Below are positions 1 through 8,389 of a DNA stretch of 64,000 nucleotides, piece by piece. The position numbers were made by a program, and so were the translations under genes. The DNA lies in NCBI RefSeq assembly GCF_013385425.1, contig NZ_JACAQA010000027.1, positions 1 to 64,000 of the forward strand. The letters run 5' to 3'. The stretch comes from Pseudomonas gingeri. GTDB lineage: Bacteria; Pseudomonadota; Gammaproteobacteria; Pseudomonadales; Pseudomonadaceae. Each line of letters begins with the position of its first letter. The stretch's first letter is position 1. Below the pieces are notes generated by a model. The model saw only the letters and a program-made list of their open reading frames with translations, had not been told where the DNA came from and made no database searches.

Positions 1-212
1 GCGTGTTGGGCATGAACGCGGCGATGATGGAGGACTACCTCAAGTTCATCGCCAACCGTCGCCTGAGCCAGATCGGCTTGAAGGAAGAGTACCCGGGGAC
101 CACCAACCCGTTCCCATGGATGAGCGAGATCATGGACTTGAAGAAAGAGAAGAACTTCTTCGAGACCCGCGTGATCGAGTATCAGACTGGTGGGGCGTTG
201 AGCTGGGATTGA
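1..212 (+). CDS. nrdB: Ribonucleotide reductase class Ia beta subunit, C-terminal fragment
   Basis: Only the last 70 codons or so are present; the gene enters from the left edge. The fragment ends in the acidic and aromatic tail (FETRVIEYQTGG, then ALSWD) typical of Pseudomonas class Ia NrdB. This tail docks the radical-carrying beta subunit onto NrdA. NrdB holds the di-iron tyrosyl radical needed to make deoxyribonucleotides in the cytoplasm. The iron ligands and radical tyrosine lie outside the window, so the call rests on the tail and on the strong terminator that follows. Confidence 0.85.
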   Translation, partial: VLGMNAAMMEDYLKFIANRRLSQIGLKEEYPGTTNPFPWMSEIMDLKKEKNFFETRVIEYQTGGALSWD

Positions 213-253
213 TGCGGCTGTTCACCTTGGGTGAATAGACTGAAACACCGGAA

Positions 254-281
254 AGCCCTGAACCTGTTCAGGGCTTTTTTG
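254..281 (+). terminator. Rho-independent terminator of nrdB
   Basis: A perfect 10-bp stem (AGCCCTGAAC at 254-263 with GTTCAGGGCT at 266-275), a 2-nt loop and a run of T residues to 280. It starts 42 nt after the nrdB stop codon, so it is the operon terminator. Confidence 0.93.
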
Positions 282-430
282 TTTGTGTCTGATCACTGCG
301 CAAAGCCTTTGTTTCAGCAGGTTTCGATGTGTGGACGCCCTCAAGCTCCGAGTGCAATCTAAGCACGCATCAACGCTTGGCTGGCATCAACGATCGAACA
401 CAATTCACCGCAGAGACCGTATATCAATGA

Positions 431-459
431 GATACACAGCACTTACATCTGATACACAG
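431..459 (+). promoter_or_regulatory. Direct repeat, candidate antitoxin operator
   Basis: GATACACAG occurs at 431-439 and again at 451-459, start to start 20 nt, about two helical turns, upstream of the antitoxin start. DUF1778 antitoxins have a ribbon-helix-helix domain and usually repress their own operon, so spaced repeats here are plausible operator half sites. No promoter element is clear enough to place. Confidence 0.4.
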
Positions 460-531
460 GAATGCTACGATTGTGCCGCAGGTCTGCTCCACCTGCCGAC
501 GACAGAGAGCGCCCCCATAGAGGGTTTCATG

Positions 532-828
532 ATGCTGAAGACCAGCCAGCCAGAACCGACGAAAGAAAAGCCCGTACCTATCAATATGCGGGCAGACATC
601 AAGAAACGAAATTTGATTGATATCGCTGCTGCCTTGTCAGGCCGTGACCGTACCAGCTTCATTCTGGAAGCAGCCTGCCAGAAAGCTGAAGAGGTCATCT
701 TGGACAAGCGGTTGTTCGTACTCGATGAGGACGCGTTTGACTCATTCGAGAAAGCTTTGGAAGACAACCCGGTGCGAGGGAACCAGTGCCTGCAAAAACT
801 CCTGGCAAGGCCAAAACGCTGGAGCTGA
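532..828 (+). CDS. DUF1778 family antitoxin (TacA-like)
   Basis: A 98-residue protein with a ribbon-helix-helix start (PINMRADIKKRNLIDIAA) and the DUF1778 signature around SGRDRTSFILEAACQKAEE. This family neutralises GNAT toxins and represses the operon. I chose the ATG at 532, seven nt after AGAGGG (519-524); the ATG at 529 is also possible. The acidic C-terminal half (LDEDAFDSFEKALED) is the part that usually wraps the toxin. It overlaps the toxin gene by 43 nt, which couples their translation. Confidence 0.85.
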   Translation: MLKTSQPEPTKEKPVPINMRADIKKRNLIDIAAALSGRDRTSFILEAACQKAEEVILDKRLFVLDEDAFDSFEKALEDNPVRGNQCLQKLLARPKRWS

Positions 829-1307
829 GCGCTCCCGCAAAGCTAAACGAGCAGCACGATCTGAACGATTTCGATTGTGGTGAAAGCTCGATCAATGAGT
901 ACCTCGTCAAAAAAGCACATAAAGCCCAGGCCGCTAAACACGCGGTGGTCTATGTGATTTGTCTCAAAGGTACCCAGAAGGTCATCGGCTACTACACCCT
1001 ATCCAACGGGTCGGCCATGCGCGCGTCCGTGGTACCGAAGAGTCGGCAACGTAATTCGCCGGGACAGCATCCCGTTACCATCATCGGTCGGATCGGCATC
1101 AGTCTCGTCGCTCAGGGCAACGGTTATGCTATCGATCTGCTACAGGATGCAATCGAACGCTGTATCAGCGCCTCCGAAACGGTGGGCTCAACAGCCGTTC
1201 TGGTCCATCCCCTGAATGACCGGCTCGCAGACTTTTATGCCCGGCACGCAGGCTTCATCCCCTGCCCCGGTGTGTCACCGATCACAATGATGCTGCCATT
1301 GCAGTAA
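786..1307 (+). CDS. GNAT-family acetyltransferase toxin (TacT-like)
   Basis: A 173-residue GNAT protein. Toxins of this type acetylate the amino group of charged tRNAs and stop translation. The acetyl-CoA loop is seen as Q110-G-N-G-Y-A115, followed by the helix IDLLQDAIERC, and the likely catalytic tyrosine is Y151 in FYARHAGF. It starts at a GTG, five nt after GAGGG (776-780) and inside the antitoxin gene. Pairing, length and overlap all match TacAT-type modules. The tRNA target cannot be read from sequence. Confidence 0.85.
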   Translation: MPAKTPGKAKTLELSAPAKLNEQHDLNDFDCGESSINEYLVKKAHKAQAAKHAVVYVICLKGTQKVIGYYTLSNGSAMRASVVPKSRQRNSPGQHPVTIIGRIGISLVAQGNGYAIDLLQDAIERCISASETVGSTAVLVHPLNDRLADFYARHAGFIPCPGVSPITMMLPLQ

Positions 1308-1466
1308 ATACCGATCCCCTGCTCCTTGGCTATCCGCGCAGCTTCAGGGTGTGCCTGGCTATACCACCAAAAAAGCCGTGTCAGCGACGCAGTGAACAGG
1401 AGAATCTGGTCGCCGTACGTAGCAAAGAACTTGAGGCGTATTGCGCAACCAAGAAAGATGTAACTT

Positions 1467-1631
1467 TTACTTAGGTTTGTCTGCACAGTGGCATTTTGAA
1501 GCCGTGCAAGGTTCACCATTCGGGTGATGGTCGGCGCACGCCTGGCAGCAGTAGTGCTTACCATGACGCACGACCGCATGCTCACCAACCTTGCAGGTAC
1601 AGTGCGGGCAGGCGCAGGTTTGTTCATTCAT
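1467..1631 (-). CDS. Bacterial metallothionein (SmtA/BmtA family)
   Basis: A 54-residue cysteine-rich protein with ten cysteines, in the family arrangement CACPHCTC near the start, YCCQAC in the middle and KCHC near the end, plus the conserved HPNGEPC. It binds zinc or cadmium in a cluster in the cytoplasm and buffers metal. The ATG at 1631 is chosen because GGAG lies seven nt upstream and MNEQTCACP matches the family start. It stands alone between the toxin and phosphoesterase genes. No metal-sensor gene is adjacent. Confidence 0.92.
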   Translation of the reverse strand: MNEQTCACPHCTCKVGEHAVVRHGKHYCCQACADHHPNGEPCTASKCHCADKPK

Positions 1632-2102
1632 GATCGGACTCCGGTTGTCGGGTGGTCGCCAGGCATTGCGGTGCAACGCGTATGAACAGTTGAGTTATAC
1701 GATCCATCATCGGCCTCCACTTACGTCTTGGCAATGCTCTTTTTTCATTGTGTCGGAGTCGAATAACAAGCCTAACCCATCAGCAGGGAGGTGCATTTTC
1801 GGCGTAGGATCATTTGCCAATAGGGGCTCAGGCAGCAACCAGACGATCCACGACCGGCTGCTCACGGTGCTCGGCTTGCCACAAGTCATAGTTCATAACG
1901 GTCAAAGGACCAAGATTGACCTTTTCAAAGCGTCGCACTCTAGATCATGGGGACGGGCCCTACTGCTTGCAGGAGTGCTATTGTTGGTCAATATCATAGG
2001 TGGCGCCCTGGCGGTGGCGTATGGAGCGGCCGCATACCGGGCCGTAGGAGGCGTGAGATAGCACTTCGCAAGACATACAATTGATCACTGACGGTGAAAG
2101 CC
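1632..2102. other. Gene-free stretch with no recognised content
   Basis: These 471 nt contain the metallothionein promoter at the left end. An open frame on the plus strand ends at 2061 with a hydrophobic stretch (LLLAGVLLLVNIIGG), but it lacks a convincing start and resembles no family I know. It may be a decayed gene. Nothing else stands out. Confidence 0.4.
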
Positions 2103-3503
2103 ATGAATCAAATTGAACATGTCGTCGTTGTCATGCTGGAAAACCGCTCACTGGATACGATGCTTGGCTGGCTCTATCCAAATGACAGCCCACCGTCGCA
2201 GGTCTTGCCGGCGACCAGCGCCCCTCGATTTGACGGCCTGCAACCTGGCATGTCCAACCCCTGCTCGAACTCCACCCCTGCGCGTCATGTGGCAGTGACC
2301 CTGCAGGCCAGCGGTTTTCAGGTTCCAGACCCCGATCCGCAAGAAACCTTTGCCAACGTCACCTACCAGCTGTTCAGAGACGGTCCAGTCAGCCCCGACA
2401 ATACGCCGCCCATGGGCTTTGTCGACAATTACACCACCACGAAAACCGCCAATCCCGATCAGATCATGCAATGCTACAGCCCGGCGCAGCTGCCGGTATT
2501 GGCCAAATTGGCCCGCGCCTATGCGGTTTCCGATGCCTGGTTCGCCTCCGTGCCCAGCCAGACCTGGCCTAACCGCGCCTTTGCTCACGCCGGGACGTCC
2601 AATGGCAATGTGGACAATGGCACGCCTCCCGATCCATTCGCCTGGGATGTCCCCACCATCTTCAACGTCCTGGGATCGATCGGATGCAGTTGGGGCGTCT
2701 ACAGCAATACCATCCTCACCCCCTCGCTGACCCGGACGATGTTCCCGAAATTATGGGACCCCATGTTGAGTCCCCACTTCAGAGGTTTTTCCGCGTTTCT
2801 GGATGCATGCCAGACCAACTCGCTGCCACGCTATTCGTTTATCGAGCCCAGCTTTCTGGTCGACCCTAACGACCAGCATCCCCCTCATGATGTTCAAGCG
2901 GGCGAAGCCTTTCTGTATTCAATCTGGAACGCCGTCAGTACATCGAAGGGCTGGAACCAGACCTTGCTTGTCATCACCTACGACGAGCACGGTGGTTGTT
3001 TCGACCATGTCACCCCGCCATTCAATGCAACTCCACCTGACCAGGCCCGTCCGCTTGATGGTAACGGCTTCGACTTCACGCGTTTTGGCGTACGCGTGCC
3101 AACAGTGGTGGTCTCACCCTACATCCAGGCCGGTACGGTGTTCAGATCGGACACCCCGAATGCACCGTACGATCACACCAGTATTCTGGCCACCTTGCGC
3201 GACTGGATCGGCATCCCGGCGCAGGACATGCTCACCAGCAAGCGGATTGCGAATGCGCCGACGCTCAATCAGTTGCTCACCCTGAATACACCTCGTGTTG
3301 ATTTACCCCCTATATCAGCGCCGGCTGCGACTACCTTCGCGCAGCCATCGCCGACTGCGGCGCTCAACGATCTTCAAAAAAGCCTGGTCACAGGTTCCGC
3401 AAAACGCTTCGGACTCGACCCGGCAGCGACACTGCAGGCGGTAGGTACCCGGCAACATGCCGTTGATTTCTTCACCAGACGGATCACTCACGCACACTCT
3501 TAG
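2103..3503 (+). CDS. Phosphoesterase of the phospholipase C / AcpA superfamily
   Basis: A 466-residue enzyme of the alkaline-phosphatase fold family that includes phospholipases C and acid phosphatases such as AcpA. The family motifs are present: ENRSLD at residues 13-18 and TYDEHGGCFDHV around residue 294, which supply metal and phosphate contacts. It would hydrolyse a phosphodiester or phosphomonoester. Unlike most relatives it begins directly with the first core strand and shows no Sec or Tat signal. ATG 2103 follows GGTGA by five nt; GTG 2094 is an alternative. The substrate is unknown. Confidence 0.8.
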   Translation: MNQIEHVVVVMLENRSLDTMLGWLYPNDSPPSQVLPATSAPRFDGLQPGMSNPCSNSTPARHVAVTLQASGFQVPDPDPQETFANVTYQLFRDGPVSPDNTPPMGFVDNYTTTKTANPDQIMQCYSPAQLPVLAKLARAYAVSDAWFASVPSQTWPNRAFAHAGTSNGNVDNGTPPDPFAWDVPTIFNVLGSIGCSWGVYSNTILTPSLTRTMFPKLWDPMLSPHFRGFSAFLDACQTNSLPRYSFIEPSFLVDPNDQHPPHDVQAGEAFLYSIWNAVSTSKGWNQTLLVITYDEHGGCFDHVTPPFNATPPDQARPLDGNGFDFTRFGVRVPTVVVSPYIQAGTVFRSDTPNAPYDHTSILATLRDWIGIPAQDMLTSKRIANAPTLNQLLTLNTPRVDLPPISAPAATTFAQPSPTAALNDLQKSLVTGSAKRFGLDPAATLQAVGTRQHAVDFFTRRITHAHS

Positions 3504-3547
3504 AACAACTAATGGCTGCAAACATCAAGCGGTTACGTTCGCAAATT

Positions 3548-4432
3548 TCACATGACAAGTGCAGGCGCCGGGCTGTCCATCCCCACCAACACTGCACTGT
3601 CATTCCACAGTTGCTGCGCCACATCATCACGACGAGCCAATTCGGACGGCTGCGGCCAAGTCAGCTCACCTCTCACCAGGGACGCATACAACCGCCCTCT
3701 CGGCGGGACAATCCGCCCCAACGCCAGATCGGCCAGGAACTCCCCGGCTTGTATGCGCATGACATCGGCAAAATAGGGACTCAATGCCATGGCCGGCGCA
3801 GGCAACGCCCCAACAGGCAAATTACGCCCCAGCCCTGTGCCGGGGATATAACCCGGGTTGTAAGCGATAACCCGCAAACGGCGTGCCTTGACCTCGGCTG
3901 AAGCCGCGAAGGCACGGGCCGTCAGCAGATTGCACAACTTCGAGGTGGCGTAGGCGCGAAACCCGGGCTCGAACGCCACACCACCCTGCGCGCCTTTCCC
4001 AAGGTCCAACTGCGCCAGCTGTTGCGCATCGACAAAGGGAAACGGCGCAACCGGACTGAACATCGGGTCATGGGTGTTACTGGTGGTGATCACCACAATG
4101 GCCTCTCGCGCCAACGCCGGCGCCAGCAGACGCAACAACAGATAGTGGCCCAGATGATTGACCGCAAAGGTGGTCTCGTAGCCGTCCACCGTGCGCGCCG
4201 CCTTGGGAAAGCTGAGTCCGGCATTGAGCACCAGGGCGTTGATCTTCGTCTTGCCCAGCGTCTCAAGCACCTGCCTGGCGAATTGCCTGACACGGCTCAA
4301 GCTCGCCAGCTCCAGCGGCAAACGGGTTTCTCGCCCGCCAAGGATCAACTGGGTGCCGGGGGTGGCGCTCAGTTGCTTTGCTGTCGCCTCCCCCAGACCG
4401 AAAGTCCCGCCGGTCATGATGATCGTCTTCAT
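3548..4432 (-). CDS. Short-chain dehydrogenase/reductase
   Basis: A 294-residue SDR with the nucleotide loop TGGTFGLGEA at residues 8-17, the structural NAG motif (LVLNAGLS) and the active-site pair YATSK. These NAD(P)-dependent oxidoreductases act on alcohols or carbonyls in the cytoplasm. The shape resembles the protochlorophyllide-reductase and retinol-dehydrogenase subgroup. The start at 4432 lies two nt after the pirin stop codon, with GAGG inside the pirin 3' end, so the two genes are co-transcribed. The substrate is not known. Confidence 0.87.
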   Translation of the reverse strand: MKTIIMTGGTFGLGEATAKQLSATPGTQLILGGRETRLPLELASLSRVRQFARQVLETLGKTKINALVLNAGLSFPKAARTVDGYETTFAVNHLGHYLLLRLLAPALAREAIVVITTSNTHDPMFSPVAPFPFVDAQQLAQLDLGKGAQGGVAFEPGFRAYATSKLCNLLTARAFAASAEVKARRLRVIAYNPGYIPGTGLGRNLPVGALPAPAMALSPYFADVMRIQAGEFLADLALGRIVPPRGRLYASLVRGELTWPQPSELARRDDVAQQLWNDSAVLVGMDSPAPALVM

Positions 4433-4434
4433 GC

Positions 4435-5133
4435 TCAAAACACCTCGACCAATACGACTTCGGTATCCTCGATAGCCTCGACAACAAGCATCGACTCCTC
4501 GCTCATGGCAATCCCGTCCCCCGCTTCGACCCTTTCGCCATTGACCTTCACCGCGCCGAGCACCGGCACCAGATAACCCTGGCGAGTAGTCGAACAACAT
4601 TGGCTCAGGCTCTGGCCGGCCTTAAGAGTCGCCCCCAGCACACGAGCGTTGGCGCGGATCGGCAGAGCGCTTTCATCGTCAGGCATTCCACTGGCCAACA
4701 CGACCCATTGGCCGGCCCGATCAGACTTGGGAAAAGGCCGCATACCCCAGTTGGGCAGTCCACCGTTTTCCCGCGGCCGCAACCAGATCTGGAACAGTCT
4801 TAACGGAACGTCACCCTCATTGCGCTCTTGATGTCGAATGCCGGTCCCGGCACTCATCACCTGCACGTCACCGGCCTCGGTACGGCCTTGTCCGCCGACA
4901 CTGTCTTGATGGCTCACCGCACCTTCCAGCACGTAGGAAACGATCTCCATGCTTTCGTGGCCATGCATCGGGAAACCGGTGCCTGGCGCAATCTCGTCGT
5001 CATTCCAGACCACCAGAGCCCCCAGCGGACGGTGCGCGGGATTGCCATCAGCCGTTACGTTGAAATGATGGCGGGCCTTGAGCCAGCCATAGTCGCCGCC
5101 GCCGAGGTCGGACTTGAATCGATGCTCTAACAT
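4435..5133 (-). CDS. Pirin family protein (YhaK-like bicupin)
   Basis: A 232-residue bicupin. The N-terminal cupin has the pirin metal motif FPMHGHESMEIVSYVLEG with the later histidine in SHQDS, and the family motif around MSAGTGIRHQE. Pirins bind iron and several act as quercetin dioxygenases or redox sensors. ATG 5133 sits six nt after AGGAG. It is the first gene of a two-gene operon with the SDR and is divergent from a LysR gene whose product probably controls it. Confidence 0.9.
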   Translation of the reverse strand: MLEHRFKSDLGGGDYGWLKARHHFNVTADGNPAHRPLGALVVWNDDEIAPGTGFPMHGHESMEIVSYVLEGAVSHQDSVGGQGRTEAGDVQVMSAGTGIRHQERNEGDVPLRLFQIWLRPRENGGLPNWGMRPFPKSDRAGQWVVLASGMPDDESALPIRANARVLGATLKAGQSLSQCCSTTRQGYLVPVLGAVKVNGERVEAGDGIAMSEESMLVVEAIEDTEVVLVEVF

Positions 5134-5261
5134 TTCAGCTCCTGAAAAAGCGGCTGATTGCCGCGTTAAAGAGCATAAATTTGAAACCAACCAAGAAGAA
5201 CTGCTGTAAAAGCAACGCTACCTTGTAGAAAATAGAACGATAAACCAGCACGAGACCGGCA

Positions 5262-6158
5262 ATGGACCCTCTGACGGATTTGAACAATATGTACCTGTTC
5301 GCCAAGGTGGTGGATCACGGCGGGTTTACAGCAGCGGCGAAGGCGATGGGACTGCAAACCTCGAAGCTCAGCCGCCGTATCAGTGCACTCGAAACGGAAT
5401 TGGGCGTACGCCTGCTCAATCGCAATTCGCGACGGGTCTCCCTGACCGACGCCGGCCGCCTGTTTCACCAGCACTGCGTGGCCCTGGTGGAGGAAGCCCG
5501 GGCGGCAAAGACAGCCATCGATCAAACCCGCGCTTCGCCACGGGGCGTGGTCCGAATCAGTTGCCCATTGGGGGTCTTGCAGATGGGAGCCAGGGCCATT
5601 CTGGCGCAATACCTGGTGGACAATCCGGCGGTGCGGATCATGCTCGATGCAACCAACCGGCGTGTCGATGTCATCGAGGAGGGCCTGGATATCGCCCTGC
5701 GCGTACGCCTGCTGCCATTGGATGACTCCGAGTTGACGCTGCTGCCGCTGCTGACCTCCCAGCGCATTCTGGTCGCGAGTCCGGCCTTGTTGGCACAGCA
5801 TGCACCGCTCACTCAACTGGACCACCTGGCGCGTATGCCAACCCTGGCCATGGCCAACACCAACGATAAATATCAATGGCATTTCCAGGCGCCACACCCC
5901 GTCGTGTTGACCCACCAGCCAAGGTTGGCCACCGATGACCTGGAGACACTGCTGCAAGCAACCTTGAGGGGAATCGGTATAGCGCAACTGCCGACAAGCC
6001 TGGTTAAGAACGATCTGATGCAGGGCCGTCTGGTGCAGATACTGCCCGACTGCCCATCGCCCAGCGGCAGCCTGCACGCGATCTACCCTTCCCGGCGGGG
6101 CATGGTGCCCGCCGTGCGCAGTCTGCTGGACGCCTTGCTGTCCGGATTCAACCGATAG
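5262..6158 (+). CDS. LysR-family transcriptional regulator, divergent from pirin-SDR
   Basis: A 298-residue regulator. The helix-turn-helix lies near residues 20-45 (GFTAAAKAMGLQTSKLSRRIS), followed by the LNRNSRRVSLTDAG hinge and an effector domain of the CrgA/DmlR subgroup. It is divergent from the pirin-SDR operon across a 128-nt spacer, so it is the likely regulator of that operon. The inducer is unknown. Its 3' end faces the TauE gene with 3 nt between them. Confidence 0.93.
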   Translation: MDPLTDLNNMYLFAKVVDHGGFTAAAKAMGLQTSKLSRRISALETELGVRLLNRNSRRVSLTDAGRLFHQHCVALVEEARAAKTAIDQTRASPRGVVRISCPLGVLQMGARAILAQYLVDNPAVRIMLDATNRRVDVIEEGLDIALRVRLLPLDDSELTLLPLLTSQRILVASPALLAQHAPLTQLDHLARMPTLAMANTNDKYQWHFQAPHPVVLTHQPRLATDDLETLLQATLRGIGIAQLPTSLVKNDLMQGRLVQILPDCPSPSGSLHAIYPSRRGMVPAVRSLLDALLSGFNR

Positions 6159-6161
6159 CGA

Positions 6162-6947
6162 TCAGAACACCAGCTTGTAGCCGATGGAAAACAGCATGAC
6201 CGCCAGGAACGGCCGCAAGAGGTTATCCGGAACCCGTCCCGCCAGATGGCTGCCGATGTAGATCCCCGGCAGCGAGCCCATCAGCAGGAAGCCCAGCAGT
6301 TCCCAGTTCATATTGCCCATGCTCGCGTGCCCCAGGCCTGCAACCAGGGTCAGCGGCACCGCGTGGGCGATTTCCGTGCCCACCAGACGCCGGGTCGGCA
6401 GGAACGGATAGAGGATAAACAAGGCCACCGTACCCAGGGCGCCGGCACCAATGGAGGTCAAGGCGACCATGGTGCCGAGGATCAGGCCGGTCAATACCGT
6501 CAGCCCGTTCAACTTCGAGTCACTGATCTTCGAGTGATCGACACCACGCCGATGGGCAAACGCCAGCAACTTGTTCTTGAACAGCACCGCCAGTGCCGTC
6601 AGCAACAGCACGAAACCCAGCGACTGCTTGATGATGCTGTTCAAGGCTTCGGGCGCGGTGTGCAGGCTGCTCAGAAACCACAAGGTCAACAACACCGCCG
6701 GTACGCTGCCCAGGGTCAGCCAGCCGGTAATTTTCCAGTCGATATTGTCATTTTTCCGGTGAACCAGAACGCCACCGGACTTGGTGATCGCGGCGTAGAG
6801 CAGGTCCGTGCCCACGGCGGTGGCCGGGTTGATGCCGAACCACAGCAGGATCGGCGTCATCAACGAGCCGCCACCGACGCCGGTCATCCCGACAATAAAA
6901 CCGACCACCAAGCCTGCAACGACAAAACCGAAATTACCGACATCCAT
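6162..6947 (-). CDS. TauE/SafE family sulfite or organic anion exporter
   Basis: A 261-residue inner-membrane protein with about eight hydrophobic segments. The paired TauE motifs are visible as GMTGVGGGSLMTP near the start and TSIGAGALGT in the second half. The family exports sulfite, sulfoacetate or related anions. ATG 6947 is preferred over TTG 6953 because CAGGG lies eight nt upstream. It stands alone, so the anion cannot be named from context. Its promoter region carries a 10-bp direct repeat. Confidence 0.88.
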   Translation of the reverse strand: MDVGNFGFVVAGLVVGFIVGMTGVGGGSLMTPILLWFGINPATAVGTDLLYAAITKSGGVLVHRKNDNIDWKITGWLTLGSVPAVLLTLWFLSSLHTAPEALNSIIKQSLGFVLLLTALAVLFKNKLLAFAHRRGVDHSKISDSKLNGLTVLTGLILGTMVALTSIGAGALGTVALFILYPFLPTRRLVGTEIAHAVPLTLVAGLGHASMGNMNWELLGFLLMGSLPGIYIGSHLAGRVPDNLLRPFLAVMLFSIGYKLVF

Positions 6948-7005
6948 TAGCAAGCCCTGGAGAATCTAGCGAGACGACATAAAAATCTGGCGGGCAGCAT
7001 AGCGG

Positions 7006-7046
7006 CTAACGTTATGACTCTTTATATAAATATAATCTAACGTTAT
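7006..7046 (-). promoter_or_regulatory. Direct repeats upstream of the TauE gene
   Basis: CTAACGTTAT occurs at 7006-7015 and 7037-7046, 31 nt apart start to start (three helical turns), around a very AT-rich core. The core of each copy (AACGTT) is palindromic. The position 60-100 nt upstream of the exporter start suits an operator for its regulator. I cannot name the regulator. Confidence 0.5.
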
Positions 7047-7106
7047 AACCATCGTGCCATGCGGACGGTGTGGATCACACATGCAGATTAGCGCGCAGGC
7101 CTTCAG

Positions 7107-7502
7107 TCAGCGTCCCGGCTGCCACTCCGAATGCTCGACCACGCCTTCATAACGCAGCCATGGCACATCATGGGATACCCAGATGTGATGCTCGGCCAGC
7201 AGGCCCGGATCCTCATCCAGGGTCGCGACACGCACAATCACTACGGGCAGATGCGGCCTTTCGGCCATCAGATGCGAACCGCACCGCGAGCAGAAATAGC
7301 GTAGCTTGCCCGGCGAGGATTCATAGGCGGTCAGGGTTTCCTGACCCTTGAGCCAGCGAAAATGCTCACGTTTGACCCCGGCAGTGCTCACAAACGCCGC
7401 CGCGTGGGTCTTGCGACAGGTGTGGCAATGACAATGCCCGATCGGCATATCGATAGCGTCGATTTCATATTCGACGGCCCCGCAAGCACAGCTGCCCTTC
7501 AT
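7107..7502 (-). CDS. GFA family (CENP-V/GFA zinc-binding fold) protein
   Basis: A 131-residue protein with the zinc-binding pattern of the GFA family: CAC at 5-7, CHCHTCRK at 24-31 and CSRCGS further on. Founding members catalyse formation of S-hydroxymethylglutathione from formaldehyde, though most homologues have no proven activity. ATG 7502 follows AAGGAG by six nt. It is transcribed alone in the same direction as the methyltransferase upstream of it. Its exact role is uncertain. Confidence 0.87.
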   Translation of the reverse strand: MKGSCACGAVEYEIDAIDMPIGHCHCHTCRKTHAAAFVSTAGVKREHFRWLKGQETLTAYESSPGKLRYFCSRCGSHLMAERPHLPVVIVRVATLDEDPGLLAEHHIWVSHDVPWLRYEGVVEHSEWQPGR

Positions 7503-7573
7503 ACCCGCTCCTTGACCATGAACCACGACAAGGCACGATCCTAACCAGCGGGCGTCAAGCTGACCAGCCGGTA

Positions 7574-8344
7574 TCAGTCCAGGCGAATGCAGCGATACGC
7601 CTCGGTCCGATAAGGAAAGGCGATGGTCTCTTGGCCGCGCAAGGCCGGATGGGTTTGAATCAGGGTCTGAAGCTGCTCGGTGACCTGTGCCTTTTCCGCC
7701 GCGGGCAATGCCGCAATAAAACTGACCGACAGAAAGCGGTCGATGATGACTTCCTCGGGCGTCCCCACATGACTGTACCCAAAACAGCTCAGTTCCGGCG
7801 CCGAGAAGTAGCGGCCGTTGAACGGTTTACGCCAGGCCCCCGTGTGAAAACGCGGAGTATCGCCCTCGTAAGGCGTAATGATCCGGGTAATGGCCGCCAC
7901 CCAGTCAACCGACTCGTCACGCACATTCCACACCAGTCCGAGTCGCCCGCCCGGCTTGAGTACCCGGTGAATCTCGGCAAGCGCCGCTTCATGGGCAAAC
8001 CAGTGAAACGCCTGGGCACACAGCAGCGCGTCGCCAACCCCGGACTCCAGCGGTATCGCATCGGCAGTCCCCGACAGCGCCCGGACCGCCGGCAGGCGCG
8101 CGACCAACTCGGCACGCATCGCCTCGACCGGCTCGATGGCCGTTATCGTGGCTCCGGTCGCCTCAAGCAAGCGAGTGAACTTGCCGGTGCCGGCACCGAG
8201 GTCGATCACCTGCCCGCCCGGCGCAATACCCAGGGTATCGCGCAGCCACGACAACATCTCGGCCGGATAGTCAGGGCGCCCGTGGGCATAGGTTTTGGCT
8301 TCAGCGCTGAAACCGAGTTGTGCTGCTTTGTGAACGCCCGACAT
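7574..8344 (-). CDS. Class I SAM-dependent methyltransferase
   Basis: A 256-residue methyltransferase of the Methyltransf_11 type. Motif I is VIDLGAGTGKFT near residues 46-57, the acidic end of strand 2 is AIEPVEAM, and the post-motif LKPGGRLGLVWNVRD is conserved. The acceptor is unknown; the sequence resembles the yeast trans-aconitate/UbiE-like group. ATG 8344 is chosen over 8350 because AAGAGG is eight nt upstream of it and only two from the other. Confidence 0.88.
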   Translation of the reverse strand: MSGVHKAAQLGFSAEAKTYAHGRPDYPAEMLSWLRDTLGIAPGGQVIDLGAGTGKFTRLLEATGATITAIEPVEAMRAELVARLPAVRALSGTADAIPLESGVGDALLCAQAFHWFAHEAALAEIHRVLKPGGRLGLVWNVRDESVDWVAAITRIITPYEGDTPRFHTGAWRKPFNGRYFSAPELSCFGYSHVGTPEEVIIDRFLSVSFIAALPAAEKAQVTEQLQTLIQTHPALRGQETIAFPYRTEAYRCIRLD

Positions 8345-8389
8345 GGCCATCGCCTCTTATGGACTAATCCTGATCAATGCTGCCCGACA

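Larger units (their letters stand above)
213..531. other. Gene-free spacer: nrdB terminator and toxin-antitoxin promoter region
   Basis: This 319-nt spacer holds the nrdB terminator and the leader of the toxin-antitoxin pair. An open frame runs through it into the antitoxin, but its N-terminal part resembles no protein I know and the first good ribosome binding site is at 519-524. I therefore treat the upstream part as non-coding. Confidence 0.6.

Noticed and set aside
283..531. N-terminal extension of the antitoxin
   Set aside because: No ribosome site at the upstream start, and the extra residues do not resemble DUF1778 proteins; the region also holds likely operator repeats.
1235..1627. 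Minus-strand ORF overlapping the metallothionein and toxin genes
   Set aside because: It overlaps two well-supported genes in other frames and matches no family.
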